DNA of 64,000 nucleotides from positions 25,193 through 89,192 of the forward strand of contig JAIOJA010000074.1 in the NCBI GenBank assembly GCA_019912315.1, written 5' to 3'. The position numbers and the translations under genes are program-made. The DNA comes from Planctomycetota bacterium (GTDB lineage Bacteria; Planctomycetota; UBA8742; UBA2392). Under the pieces are notes generated by a model. The model saw only the letters and a program-made list of their open reading frames with translations, searched no databases and was not told the origin of the DNA. Shown here piece by piece: positions 1 through 7,590 of this stretch. How positions within the stretch are numbered: the first letter of the stretch is position 1; each line of letters starts with the position of its first letter.

Positions 1-1
1 A

Positions 2-262
2 TCGGCGCGACCGCTGGGTCTGGATTTCGTGCTGGTGCTGCTGGGCGGCGGAGAGTCCGGCCCCGCGCCGCGGATGGACCACCTGGGATTTACGGTTGAG
101 AGTCGCGAGCACGTTGACCGCGTGGCGGCCAAAGCCCGCGAGCTGGGCATCCTGCAGTACGAGCCCCAGGACAGCGGCCCGCCCGTGGGTTACTGGACGA
201 TCATCCGCGACCCTGATGGCAACTGGGTAGAGTTCAGTTGCGGCCAGGACATTCGGTTTTAG
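2..262 (+). CDS. VOC (glyoxalase/bleomycin-resistance fold) protein, 5' truncated by window edge
   Basis: The frame is open from the window edge to a TAG at 260-262, so only the C-terminal half is present. The end matches the second half of a vicinal-oxygen-chelate module: MDHLGFTV, then a helix (REHVDRVAAKARELGI), then a strand ending RDPDGNWVEFS, where the terminal Glu is the usual metal ligand. VOC proteins include glyoxalase I, antibiotic-binding proteins and dioxygenases; the substrate cannot be told from this half. The Met at 29 is probably internal. Confidence 0.75.
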   Translation, partial: SARPLGLDFVLVLLGGGESGPAPRMDHLGFTVESREHVDRVAAKARELGILQYEPQDSGPPVGYWTIIRDPDGNWVEFSCGQDIRF

Positions 263-331
263 CCAATAGCCAATGGGCGCAGATTCAGCATAATGTAGCT
301 GTCCCCGACGCCTTCCCCTGGCGTGCGACCC

Positions 332-1654
332 ATGCGAGTTTTCCAGCTGGTAGCCATCGTTGCGTTCACTGCGCTGCTGCATGCGCAGGCTGAGGCGCTG
401 CCCTATCATCCGTCACAGGCCGGCTATCACGACGCAACCGTTGCGCTGGCTGAATATTGCCTTGAGAACAAGCTGTTCTCCGAGGCGCGCCTGCTGTGTG
501 AAAAGGTCAGCGGCGACAAGGCCGAGCGCGCCAAAGAGATCATCGGCGAGTGCGACGGCAAGGACGACGACTACACGGCCGAGAGCTGGGGCGGCTACCT
601 TGATCGTCGCGAAGGCGTGATGAAACGCCGGGCAGCAGGTGCAACCCAGGCCGGCCTGAGCGCCAGGGAGCTTCTCTATCTCGACCCGGACGATGTCGCT
701 GCCAACGAGACGATGGGGCACAAGTGGCTGGACGGGCTGGGCTGGTTGCTGAAAGCGACGCACGAAAGGCTGAGTCCGCATGTTCTGGACCCTGACGATG
801 ACAAGCCCGACCGGGAAGTGACATGGGAAGCGCCCTACGTGCTGGTGGGCGAGCATTTCACGCTGGTGACCGACCTGGACTGGAAGCGCGCAAAAAAATA
901 CGTCGGGCTGCTGGATCGTTTCCACGGGGTCTTCTTTGAGTTGCTGGGCGACGTGATTCCGGATCGCGGCGGGCCAAACGTCGTGTGGTGCTGCAAGGAT
1001 GCCGCGACGTTCGTGGCGTTCAGCAAACAGGTCGGGCACCCCATGACCGAGAATCACGGCGGGCTGCACGTGGGGGCCCTCGAGGCCGTGCTGATCAACG
1101 CTGAGCGCTGCGACTATGTAGGGCGCAAGAACAAGTCCCACGACAATCTGGCGCGCACCATGTACCACGAATGCGCGCACAGGCTGGTGGAAAGCGGGCT
1201 GCGGGGCAGGCGCGGCGGCTGGGGCAGCTACGAGTTGGCCGGCACTACAGAGCACGCCTGGATTGTCGAGAGCATCGCCATTGTCTTCGAGGGGCTGGAG
1301 ATATCCGCAAGCAAGCACAAGCTGAAGGGACTTGAGGACCAGCGCACGTACATCATTGACCGCAACTGGAAGGGCAAGGACGGCAAGGTGCCCGCGCTTC
1401 AGCCGATCTTCGCGCAGGGGTTTACCGGCTTTGCGGGCGCTTCACCTATACCGAACGTCGAGAAATACGCCTTGGCCGGAGCGGTGGGCTGGTACTGCCT
1501 GTTCGAAAAGGCGGCTGATTACCGCAAGCCCTACCTGACGCTCCTGGTCGACTACTATCGCACAGATACTACACGCAAAGACTTCGACAAGCGCTTCGGC
1601 GTGAAGCTGGGCGACTTCGAGACCGCCTGGCGCGAATGGGTGTTGAAGCTGTAG
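332..1654 (+). CDS. Secreted HExxH putative metallopeptidase
   Basis: A protein of about 440 residues. I chose the ATG at 332 over the GTG at 323 because it places a normal signal peptide (MRVFQLVAIVAFTALLHAQA) at the N-terminus. The HECAH motif near residue 278 gives the HExxH zinc site of gluzincin-like peptidases, and a downstream acidic stretch (WIVESIAIVFEG) could supply the third ligand. The first part (residues 30-90) is helical and TPR-like. The layout resembles secreted DUF1570-type proteins common in Planctomycetota, but I cannot assign a family. Activity and substrate are unknown. It stands alone, 41 bp before the HEAT-repeat gene on the same strand. Confidence 0.7.
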   Translation: MRVFQLVAIVAFTALLHAQAEALPYHPSQAGYHDATVALAEYCLENKLFSEARLLCEKVSGDKAERAKEIIGECDGKDDDYTAESWGGYLDRREGVMKRRAAGATQAGLSARELLYLDPDDVAANETMGHKWLDGLGWLLKATHERLSPHVLDPDDDKPDREVTWEAPYVLVGEHFTLVTDLDWKRAKKYVGLLDRFHGVFFELLGDVIPDRGGPNVVWCCKDAATFVAFSKQVGHPMTENHGGLHVGALEAVLINAERCDYVGRKNKSHDNLARTMYHECAHRLVESGLRGRRGGWGSYELAGTTEHAWIVESIAIVFEGLEISASKHKLKGLEDQRTYIIDRNWKGKDGKVPALQPIFAQGFTGFAGASPIPNVEKYALAGAVGWYCLFEKAADYRKPYLTLLVDYYRTDTTRKDFDKRFGVKLGDFETAWREWVLKL

Positions 1655-1695
1655 TCACGTGGTATCCTTGTATGTACTGACACGAGGATTCAGCC

Positions 1696-3075
1696 ATGAC
1701 GACGCCCGAGATCGAACGCCTCATCGAAAGACTTTCCGACAAAGACCCCAGCGTGCGCCGCAGCGCCGCCGAAGCACTCGGCAAGCTTGGCCCGCAGGCA
1801 CAGGCGGCCGTGCCCGCGCTTGGCAAAGCCCTGCGCGACGACAACGCCCACGTGGTGTTTGACGCCGCGTTCGCACTCGGGCGCATCGGCACAGCGGCCG
1901 TGCCCGTGCTGGTTGATTCGCTGGGTGAAAAGAGCATCCATATGCGCGCGCGGGCCCTGGACGCGATCCGCATGATCGGGCACCGCGCCGTTGACGCCGT
2001 GCCGGCGCTGGCGCACCAGTTGCGCGACACGGCCGGTGAGATCCGCTGCTACGCTGCCGAAGCCCTGCGCAAGATCGGACGCGCGGCCAAGGACGCTATC
2101 CCCGAGCTGATGCTCGCCCTCAAGGACGAAAAGGTCGATGTACGCCGCGCCGCGGCCGAGGCCTTGGGCGACATGGGGGCGGAGGCCGTGGGCCCGCTGT
2201 GCAACGCGCTCAAGGACAACGACCCGAACGTGCGCTTTGACGCGGCTTTCGCGCTGGGTCGCATCGGCCCGGCCGCTAGCGGTGCCGTGCCCGCGCTGAT
2301 GGAATCCGTGAAGGACGACGTGGACAGTGTGCGCTACATCGCCGCGGAGGCGCTGGGCAACATCGGCCCGGCCGCGGAAGTCGCCGTGCCGGTACTGACG
2401 AAAGCGCTGAAGGACAATGGCTCGGAGGTTCGCGCCGCGGCGGCGAAGTCGCTGGGGCGCATCGGCAAGGGCGCCGTGCCGGCCCTGATTGGAACGCTGA
2501 GCGACGAAGATGCGCGGGTGCGTCGCCGCGCGGTGATTGCCCTCGGGCGTATCGGGGCGGATGCGAAAGAAGCCGTGCCGGCGCTGACCGAACTGCTTGA
2601 GGACAAGACCGTGCGCACGCAGGCAGCCGACGCATTGCGCGAAATCGGCAGCGCGGCGGCCGGCGCCGTGCCCAAGCTGATTGAAGCCATGAAGGACGAA
2701 AGCGGTGACGTCAGCCGCGCGGCCGCGGAGGCCCTGGGCGCGATCGGCAGCGCAGCCGTAAGTCCACTGCGCAAGGCGCTGGCCAGTGACAGCACCCACG
2801 TGAAGCTGCGCGCCCTGACGGCGTTTACGCACATGGGGGACACCGCCAAGGGCGCCGTAAGCGATCTGGCGAAGTGCCTTCAGGACGAGGACGAGCGTGT
2901 GCGCTTCAACGCCGCCCGCGCGCTCGAAAAACTGGGGCACGAAGCCAAGCCTGCTGAAGCGGCTTTGCACGCGGCCTTGCAGGATGAGGACGAGGACGTG
3001 CGCTACTGGGTAGGTGAGGCGCTGAAGCGCATCAGCGGCGGCAACACCAGCAGCGGAATCATCGCCCCGCACTAG
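1696..3075 (+). CDS. HEAT-repeat (PBS-lyase-like) scaffold protein
   Basis: Its 459 residues consist almost entirely of about 14 helical repeats of roughly 30-35 residues with the consensus VRRxAAEALGxIG and AVPALxxALKD. This is the PBS-lyase HEAT-like pattern. Such solenoids bind proteins or act on phycobilin-like ligands; here no catalytic or membrane segment is visible, so it is probably a cytoplasmic protein-binding scaffold. There is a GAGG Shine-Dalgarno-like sequence before the ATG. The DNA repeat is also strong at nucleotide level, which explains a spurious 460-codon antisense frame. The partner is unknown. Confidence 0.9.
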   Translation: MTTPEIERLIERLSDKDPSVRRSAAEALGKLGPQAQAAVPALGKALRDDNAHVVFDAAFALGRIGTAAVPVLVDSLGEKSIHMRARALDAIRMIGHRAVDAVPALAHQLRDTAGEIRCYAAEALRKIGRAAKDAIPELMLALKDEKVDVRRAAAEALGDMGAEAVGPLCNALKDNDPNVRFDAAFALGRIGPAASGAVPALMESVKDDVDSVRYIAAEALGNIGPAAEVAVPVLTKALKDNGSEVRAAAAKSLGRIGKGAVPALIGTLSDEDARVRRRAVIALGRIGADAKEAVPALTELLEDKTVRTQAADALREIGSAAAGAVPKLIEAMKDESGDVSRAAAEALGAIGSAAVSPLRKALASDSTHVKLRALTAFTHMGDTAKGAVSDLAKCLQDEDERVRFNAARALEKLGHEAKPAEAALHAALQDEDEDVRYWVGEALKRISGGNTSSGIIAPH

Positions 3076-3139
3076 CGCGCACCCATGCCGTTGCTAACTT
3101 CCCGGCTTCACGGGCCTGACAACGGTATGGAGAGATTCC

Positions 3140-4381
3140 ATGAGCACCGCCACGGCGGTTGGTCTGCGCTGCAGAGAGTGCGGCACTGAATACGCAGACA
3201 ACCCGATCAACGTATGTGAGATGGACTTTGCGCCGCTCGAAGTCGTGTACGACTACGACGCCGTGAAGAAAGTACTGACCCGCGAACAGATAACCAAACG
3301 CGCATTTAACATGTGGCGCTACCGCGAACTGCTGCCGGAGCAGGAGCCAGTCAGCGGCTTCAACACCGGCGGCACGCCCCTCTATCACGCGAAGAACCTG
3401 GGCAAGCGGCTCGGCTTCCCGAACCTTTACGTGAAGTTCGACGGGGTCTGCGTGCCGACGCTTTCGTTCAAAGACCGCGTCGTCGCCGTCAGCATCGCCC
3501 GCGCCAGGCGCTTCGGCTTTGAAACCGTCGGTTGTGCCAGCACCGGCAATCTCGCGAACAGCGTCGCGGCACAGGCCGCGCAGGCGGGTTTGAAGTCGGT
3601 GATACTCATTCCGAAGTCGCTTGAGCGTGCGAAGGTCGTCAACACGCAGGTGTACGGCGCGACGTTGATCAAGATCGACGGGCACTACGACGACGTGAAC
3701 CGACTTTGCGCGGAGATCGCCAACGATGCGAAAATCGGCATCGTCAACGTCAACCTGAGGGCCTACTACGCCGAGGGCAGCAAGAGCATGGGCTTCGAAG
3801 TCGCCGAGCAGCTCGGTTGGCGCGCGCCTGACAACGTGGTCGTCTGCATGGCCGGCGGCAGTCTGATCAACAAACTGAACAAGGCGTTCAACGAATTCGC
3901 GAAGCTCGGGCTGCTAGAGAACGAGCCGAAGTGCAAGTTCTGGGGCGCTCAGGCGACCGGCTGCAACCCGATCACCGCCGCCATCAAGGCGGGTACGGAT
4001 TTGATCAAGCCGGTCAAAGAGCCCAACACCATCGCGCGCAGCATCGCGATCGGCAACCCGGCCGATGGCTACTTCGCGTCGCGCCTTTGCCAGGACAGCG
4101 GCGGCGGCGGCGATGACGTCAGCGACGAAGAAATCATCGCCGGTATGCGTCTGCTGGCGGAAACCGAAGGGCTGTTCACGGAGACCGCGGGCGGCGTCAC
4201 GGTGGCGACGTTCAAGAAACTCGCGGAAGCCGGCAAGATCAACAAGGACGAAACGACCGTCCTCTGCATCACCGGCCAGGGTCTGAAAACCATGGACGCG
4301 CTGATGGAGCCGGGGGTGCTGCCGGACGCGCCGGTCATCAAGCCGACGCTGGGCGCCTTCAAGGATCTTAAAATCGCGTGA
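3140..4381 (+). CDS. thrC: Threonine synthase
   Basis: A PLP enzyme of 413 residues that converts O-phosphohomoserine to threonine, the last step of threonine synthesis. The PLP-binding lysine is K111 in the motif LSFKDR. The phosphate-binding and substrate loops (CASTGNLANSVAAQAA, AGGSLINKL) are present, as is the N-terminal CRECG element seen in the class with a small zinc-ribbon-like head (CxxC at residues 11-14). The length suits the single-domain, plant/archaeal-like class. There is an SD-like GAGAG just upstream. No other threonine genes lie nearby. Confidence 0.93.
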   Translation: MSTATAVGLRCRECGTEYADNPINVCEMDFAPLEVVYDYDAVKKVLTREQITKRAFNMWRYRELLPEQEPVSGFNTGGTPLYHAKNLGKRLGFPNLYVKFDGVCVPTLSFKDRVVAVSIARARRFGFETVGCASTGNLANSVAAQAAQAGLKSVILIPKSLERAKVVNTQVYGATLIKIDGHYDDVNRLCAEIANDAKIGIVNVNLRAYYAEGSKSMGFEVAEQLGWRAPDNVVVCMAGGSLINKLNKAFNEFAKLGLLENEPKCKFWGAQATGCNPITAAIKAGTDLIKPVKEPNTIARSIAIGNPADGYFASRLCQDSGGGGDDVSDEEIIAGMRLLAETEGLFTETAGGVTVATFKKLAEAGKINKDETTVLCITGQGLKTMDALMEPGVLPDAPVIKPTLGAFKDLKIA

Positions 4382-4408
4382 TGCCCTGTGTCGCGCTCGG
4401 GAACGGAT

Positions 4409-4834
4409 ATGGACTGGCAGACCTGGGGGTTGGCCGCTGTCGGCGGGCTGATGATTGGCGCGGCGGCGGCGGCGTTGCTGGCCCTGACCGGCAAGACCGC
4501 CGGTATCAGCGGCATCCTTGACGGCGTCGTGCGCGGCGAGAAGTTCGAATTCACCTGGAAACTGGCGTTTGTGCTGGGGCTGACCGCGGGCGGCATCGGG
4601 CTGGTGTTCGTGCTGCCGGAAAACATGGCCGGGCAGGGTTTACGATCGCTGCCGGTGATGGCCCTGGCCGGGCTGCTGGTCGGCTTCGGTACGCGCATGG
4701 GCGGGGGTTGCACCAGCGGGCACGGCGTGTGCGGCATCGGGCGACTGAACGTGCGCTCGATTGTAGGGACGATTACATTCATCGCCGTGGGCGCTATCAC
4801 CGTCGTGTTTGCACGCATGATCGGAGGCGCATAA
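4409..4834 (+). CDS. Half-size YeeE/YedE family transporter (PmpA-like)
   Basis: An integral membrane protein of about 141 residues with four hydrophobic segments. It carries the family signature GFGTRMGGGCTSGHGVCG, whose cysteines line the thiosulfate/sulfur-compound path in YeeE proteins. I placed the start at the ATG at 4409 (MDWQTWG) rather than the upstream GTG at 4388. The stop overlaps the next start as TAATG, so the two half-proteins are translationally coupled and probably form one transporter. Half-size pairs are known from persulfide-responsive operons. Selenium-linked YedE proteins also exist, so substrate choice between sulfur and selenium is open here. Confidence 0.85.
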   Translation: MDWQTWGLAAVGGLMIGAAAAALLALTGKTAGISGILDGVVRGEKFEFTWKLAFVLGLTAGGIGLVFVLPENMAGQGLRSLPVMALAGLLVGFGTRMGGGCTSGHGVCGIGRLNVRSIVGTITFIAVGAITVVFARMIGGA

Positions 4835-5280
4835 TGGCCAAGCCGCTGATCGGTTTCCTGTGCGGGTTGTTGTTCGCATTCGGCCTGGGCCTGGCCCAGA
4901 TGACCGAGCCGACGCGCGTGATCGGCTTTCTGGATTTCTTCGGCGACTGGGACCCGACGCTGATGTTCGTGATGGGCGGCGCGATCGCGTTCTATCTGCC
5001 TGTGTGGTATCTGCTGCGCGGACGCAAGGCCGTCGTTGGCGGCGATATCATCCCGAAGAAACTGGTGAGCAATCTCGACAAGCGCCTGTTCATCGGCGCG
5101 GGCATTTTCGGTGTGGGCTGGGGAATCGCGGGCGTCTGCCCCGGGCCCGGCATTGTGCTGCTGGCGCGCGCGCAGGTTGACTTCATCCTGTTCGTCGCCT
5201 GCATGATCGCGGGTATACTGCTGCACTCGCTGCTCATGAACCCGAAGGCGAGCAAGCAGGTCGCGGCGGCAACGGCGTAA
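4834..5280 (+). CDS. Half-size YeeE/YedE family transporter, second half (DUF6691, PmpB-like)
   Basis: A membrane protein of 148 residues, beginning at the ATG fused to the previous stop. It has about four hydrophobic segments and the motif WGIAGVCPGPGIVLL, the second-half counterpart of the YeeE cysteine motif (PGP turn with a conserved Cys). Together with the preceding gene it should make the complete inverted-repeat transporter for thiosulfate or a related sulfur species. It lies about 90 bp upstream of the merR-type gene. Whether it belongs to that regulon or to the ArsR/rhodanese sulfur genes near 17 kb is not shown by the sequence. Confidence 0.85.
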   Translation: MAKPLIGFLCGLLFAFGLGLAQMTEPTRVIGFLDFFGDWDPTLMFVMGGAIAFYLPVWYLLRGRKAVVGGDIIPKKLVSNLDKRLFIGAGIFGVGWGIAGVCPGPGIVLLARAQVDFILFVACMIAGILLHSLLMNPKASKQVAAATA

Positions 5281-5370
5281 GGCAACTTCTGTCGCCCAGG
5301 CGAAACTTCTGCCGAACCTCAGGGCGGTGCAATCCGTATAAAGATACAGCTACCGGTACAGGAGATTTCC

Positions 5371-5784
5371 ATGACCATGACGGTGGGCGAGCTTGCCAGA
5401 CGCGCAGACGTAAACCTTGAAACTGTAAGATTTTATGAAAAGCAGCGACTCCTGCCCCAGCCCGAGCGAACCTCCGGCGGGCACAGGCTGTACACCGACA
5501 CTGATATTGAGCGTCTCCAGTTCATCCAGCGCGCCAAGTGGGTGGGCTTTACCCTAAAAGAAATCCGCACGCTCATGCGCGTTCGCGAGGCCAACCCCAC
5601 CGACAGTTGCGGAGAAGCGATGGACCTCGCGCGGGCAAAGCTGGTGGAGATCGAGGACAAACTAAGCGAGCTGCACAAGATCCGCGCCGCCCTGCGCAAG
5701 TTCCTGGACAAGTGCCCGGAAATCGACGTTGGGCACTGCCAGGTCCTGCAGGGGCTCGACGCGGGGTCCCGAAACAGCCATTGA
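5371..5784 (+). CDS. merR: MerR-family metal-responsive transcription regulator (Hg/Pb/Cd-type)
   Basis: A protein of 137 residues with an N-terminal winged helix (VGELARRADVNLETVRFYE, GGHRLYTDTDIERL), a long dimerisation helix near residues 80-112, and three cysteines at C80, C115 and C123 (CPEIDVGHC). This matches the three-Cys arrangement of MerR (C82/C117/C126 in Tn501) and its Pb/Cd relatives, rather than the two-Cys CueR type. The second spacing is one residue shorter than in MerR. MerR proteins sit on the target promoter and untwist it when metal binds. Its target is very likely the promoter just past its own stop. An alternative start is at 5377. The specific metal is an inference. 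Confidence 0.88.
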   Translation: MTMTVGELARRADVNLETVRFYEKQRLLPQPERTSGGHRLYTDTDIERLQFIQRAKWVGFTLKEIRTLMRVREANPTDSCGEAMDLARAKLVEIEDKLSELHKIRAALRKFLDKCPEIDVGHCQVLQGLDAGSRNSH

Positions 5785-5811
5785 ACCGGTATGCAACTAC
5801 GGTAGTAAAGT
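5781..5811 (+). promoter_or_regulatory. MerR-type promoter with 19-bp spacer
   Basis: TTGAAC (5781-5786) and TAAAGT (5806-5811) are separated by exactly 19 bp, two more than a normal sigma-70 spacer. This overlong spacing is the hallmark of promoters activated by MerR-family DNA distortion. Inside lies an imperfect dyad, ACCGGTA / TACGGT. The site overlaps the last codon of the regulator gene and precedes the barrel-protein and HMA genes, so it should drive all three. No transcript data are available. Confidence 0.7.
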
Positions 5812-5835
5812 CCCGCGTTACCTGGGAGGGACAAC

Positions 5836-6729
5836 GTGCGTTCATTACTATTGGGTTTGCTGCTGCTGATGCCGGGCGTGCTGGCGGCGCACAACACATT
5901 GTTCGGCGACGCACCCCGCACGATCTGGAAGAACGGGCTCGAGGTTGAACTCGAGAGCGAGTGGGAGATTTACCGGCGCACGGTGCATGAGGACAGCACC
6001 CTCGCCAACCCGCTGGACACGCGCGTTCAGGTCTGGACCTACAAGTTCGCCCTGACCTACGGCTTTACCAAAGACATCGCGATGCGCGCGATGTTTCCGG
6101 TCGGCTACGCCATCCGCCGCAGCAAGAACCCCGACCTGAATGACCAATACTGGGGGCTGAAGGACATCGGCCTGGGCTTCAAGTTTCGCCTCTACAACGA
6201 GCCCCACCCCGGCGGCAGCTTTCAGGGCGGCGTGTTCATTGACTTCCGTCTGCCGACGGCACAGCGCCGTGACGGCTTGGGGCTTGGCGGAAAGCGCATG
6301 GCTTTCGGCAACGAAACCCTGGACACCAAAGTCGGCGCCACGTGGTCCTACAGCACGACGCGCCACTACTTCTGGCTTGATGTCGCCGCGCGCATCAGCA
6401 CCCTCAACGACGGCAAGGTTCGCGGGCCGTCGGCCAGTGTTCACCCGGCCTACGCCGTGCGCGTGTTCGAGCTGAACGACTACCGCGAGTTCGACCTGAT
6501 TCTGCTGATCGAGGCGGACGCCGAGGTAAACGGGCGCAACTGGCTGAACCGCGAGCGCGTGGTGCCGAGCGGGCACTACAAGTTTCACGTGGGCGGCGGC
6601 ATCCAGATGAACATCACCAATCGCATTGAAATCAAGTTCGGTTACGAATGGCCCTTTTATCAGTACTACTTCGCACCGACGTTCGTGCATGAGGGCGAAG
6701 GGAAGTTCAGCTTCAACTACCTGTTCTAG
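5836..6729 (+). CDS. Outer-membrane beta-barrel-like protein of the MerR-controlled operon
   Basis: An exported protein of 297 residues. It starts at GTG 5836 after a strong GGGAGG site, and has a signal peptide (RSLLLGLLLLMPGVLAAHN). The rest alternates polar and aromatic residues in short beta strands (LEVELESEWEIYRRTV, GGSFQGGVFIDFRLP, IEIKFGYEWPFYQYYFA) and ends in the aromatic FNYLF typical of BamA-recognised barrels. It resembles the 'transporter' barrels of the phenol-degradation MetA class. The gene is only 17 bp upstream of the first HMA gene and 24 bp downstream of the MerR-type promoter, suggesting a role in metal or metalloid passage. The substrate is unknown. Confidence 0.7.
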   Translation: MRSLLLGLLLLMPGVLAAHNTLFGDAPRTIWKNGLEVELESEWEIYRRTVHEDSTLANPLDTRVQVWTYKFALTYGFTKDIAMRAMFPVGYAIRRSKNPDLNDQYWGLKDIGLGFKFRLYNEPHPGGSFQGGVFIDFRLPTAQRRDGLGLGGKRMAFGNETLDTKVGATWSYSTTRHYFWLDVAARISTLNDGKVRGPSASVHPAYAVRVFELNDYREFDLILLIEADAEVNGRNWLNRERVVPSGHYKFHVGGGIQMNITNRIEIKFGYEWPFYQYYFAPTFVHEGEGKFSFNYLF

Positions 6730-6746
6730 ATAACATGGAGGGCGCC

Positions 6747-7196
6747 ATGAGAGCCCTGGTACCGATACTCGCCATCGCCGCGCTTCTGGTGCTTGGCTGC
6801 AAGCACCAGTACTGGACGATGGTTTCGTCCGACGAGGGAAACACCGTGGCCGTCGCAGACCAGCCCGAAGTCACGGAGCCGGCGGTCGACGAGCCCGAGA
6901 CAACCGAACCCGAAGTCAAGCCCCCCACACCGAAGCAGATCATTTTCACCCTCGGCATTGACGGCATGGACTGAGGACAGTGAGCGACGGGCGTCATGGA
7001 CGCCCTGCTGTCCCGGGACGGGATAATCGACGCGAAGACCGACATCGCCAAGGCCGAGGTGTACCTGCTTGGCGAGCCGGGCACGATGTTGAAAGAAGAC
7101 GCGCTGCGCCGCACTATCGAGGATGACTTCGGCTATGGTCTGCGTTCCTACAAGCAGACCACCGAGTCGACGTGGGAAGACATTGGCACGAACTAG
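6747..7196 (+). CDS. Lipoprotein with HMA domain carrying a Sec-x-x-Sec (UxxU) metal-binding motif; two in-frame UGA codons
   Basis: Start at ATG 6747, five bases after GGAGG; an upstream in-frame ATG at 6735 lies inside that SD. The protein has 149 residues. Residues 1-17 form a lipoprotein signal ending LLVLGC, then a Pro/Glu-rich linker, then an HMA fold (QIIFTLGIDGMD...). Where HMA proteins have GMxCxxC, this frame has UGA at 6972-6974 and 6981-6983 (residues 76 and 79), giving GMD-U-GQ-U-ATG. The frame then stays open and HMA-like for 70 codons to TAG. A hairpin begins immediately after the first UGA, and selB is in the same window. I read both UGA as selenocysteine. The alternative, a pseudogene with two nonsense codons at both metal ligands, is far less likely. 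Predicted role: periplasm-facing capture of a soft metal such as Hg(II). Confidence 0.82.
6975..7013 (+). promoter_or_regulatory. Predicted bacterial SECIS hairpin of the UxxU protein
   Basis: Directly after the first UGA, GGACAG (6975-6980) pairs with CTGTCC (7008-7013). Above an internal loop, GGGCGTC (6989-6995) pairs perfectly with GACGCCC (6999-7005) around an ATG triloop. The total of 39 nt starting at the UGA matches the size and place of the E. coli fdhF SECIS. The second UGA (6981-6983) lies in the internal loop of the same hairpin. Confidence 0.72.
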
Positions 7197-7203
7197 GAAC
7201 AAC

Positions 7204-7590
7204 ATGATTCGATACATCGCCGCATCCATATTTGGCCTTGGAATTGCGCTGCTGGTTGGCGGTTGCTCGCCACAGGCCGAGCCGGCCACACCTGCGAACG
7301 CCCCCGCAAACAACCAGAAGGAAGCTGACGTGAAGCCACCCGCCGCCGACCAGGTCGCCGCGACCTATCACCTGAAGATTGAAGGCATGACGTGAGAGAA
7401 CTGTCAGGCGACCGTCACCAAGCTGCTGGAGGGCATGGATGGCGTCGCCGAGGTCAAGGTTGACCACGCAGCGGACAGCGCAACCGTGAAAATGAAGCCG
7501 GGCGTCAAGTTCGACGAAGCCAAGGCGCACGCGCTGATCGACAAGGACTACAAACTGGTGGAGTGCAGCGAAACGACCGTAAGCAACTAG
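7204..7590 (+). CDS. Lipoprotein with HMA domain carrying a Sec-x-x-Cys (UxxC) metal-binding motif; one in-frame UGA codon
   Basis: Start at ATG 7204, seven bases after the previous stop; 128 residues. A lipoprotein signal ends LLVGGC, followed by a Pro/Ala linker, then an HMA domain (TYHLKIEGMT-U-ENCQATVTKLL) reading on through EVKVDHAADSATVKMKPG to TAG. UGA at 7393-7395 falls exactly on the first cysteine of GMTCxxC (residue 64); the second cysteine is kept (C67). The domain is complete on both sides of the UGA, so readthrough as selenocysteine is the simplest explanation. It is probably co-transcribed with the UxxU gene. The stop codon shares the palindrome CTAG with the convergent surE stop. 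Confidence 0.85.
7407..7449 (+). promoter_or_regulatory. Possible SECIS hairpin of the UxxC protein (weaker)
   Basis: GGCGA (7407-7411) can pair with TCGCC (7445-7449), CCGTC (7412-7416) with GATGG (7438-7442, one G-U pair), and CCA (7418-7420) with TGG (7427-7429) around a 6-nt loop. It begins 11 nt after the UGA. It is less regular than the hairpins of the other two UGA genes and found by eye only, so it needs a folding calculation. Confidence 0.4.

Noticed and set aside
413..1318. A 301-codon minus-strand frame
   Set aside because: Antisense to the secreted HExxH gene; no family or start signals.
1690..3072. A 460-codon minus-strand frame
   Set aside because: It is the mirror of the HEAT-repeat gene; the antisense protein is only a GC-driven shadow without recognisable domains.
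4069..5226. A 385-codon minus-strand frame over thrC and the YeeE/YedE genes
   Set aside because: Low-complexity composition and complete overlap with three well-supported genes.
6747..7590. The two HMA genes as pseudogenes with nonsense mutations
   Set aside because: All three UGA codons fall exactly on metal-ligand positions, no other damage is present, the frames stay open and domain-like to the end, and hairpins follow.
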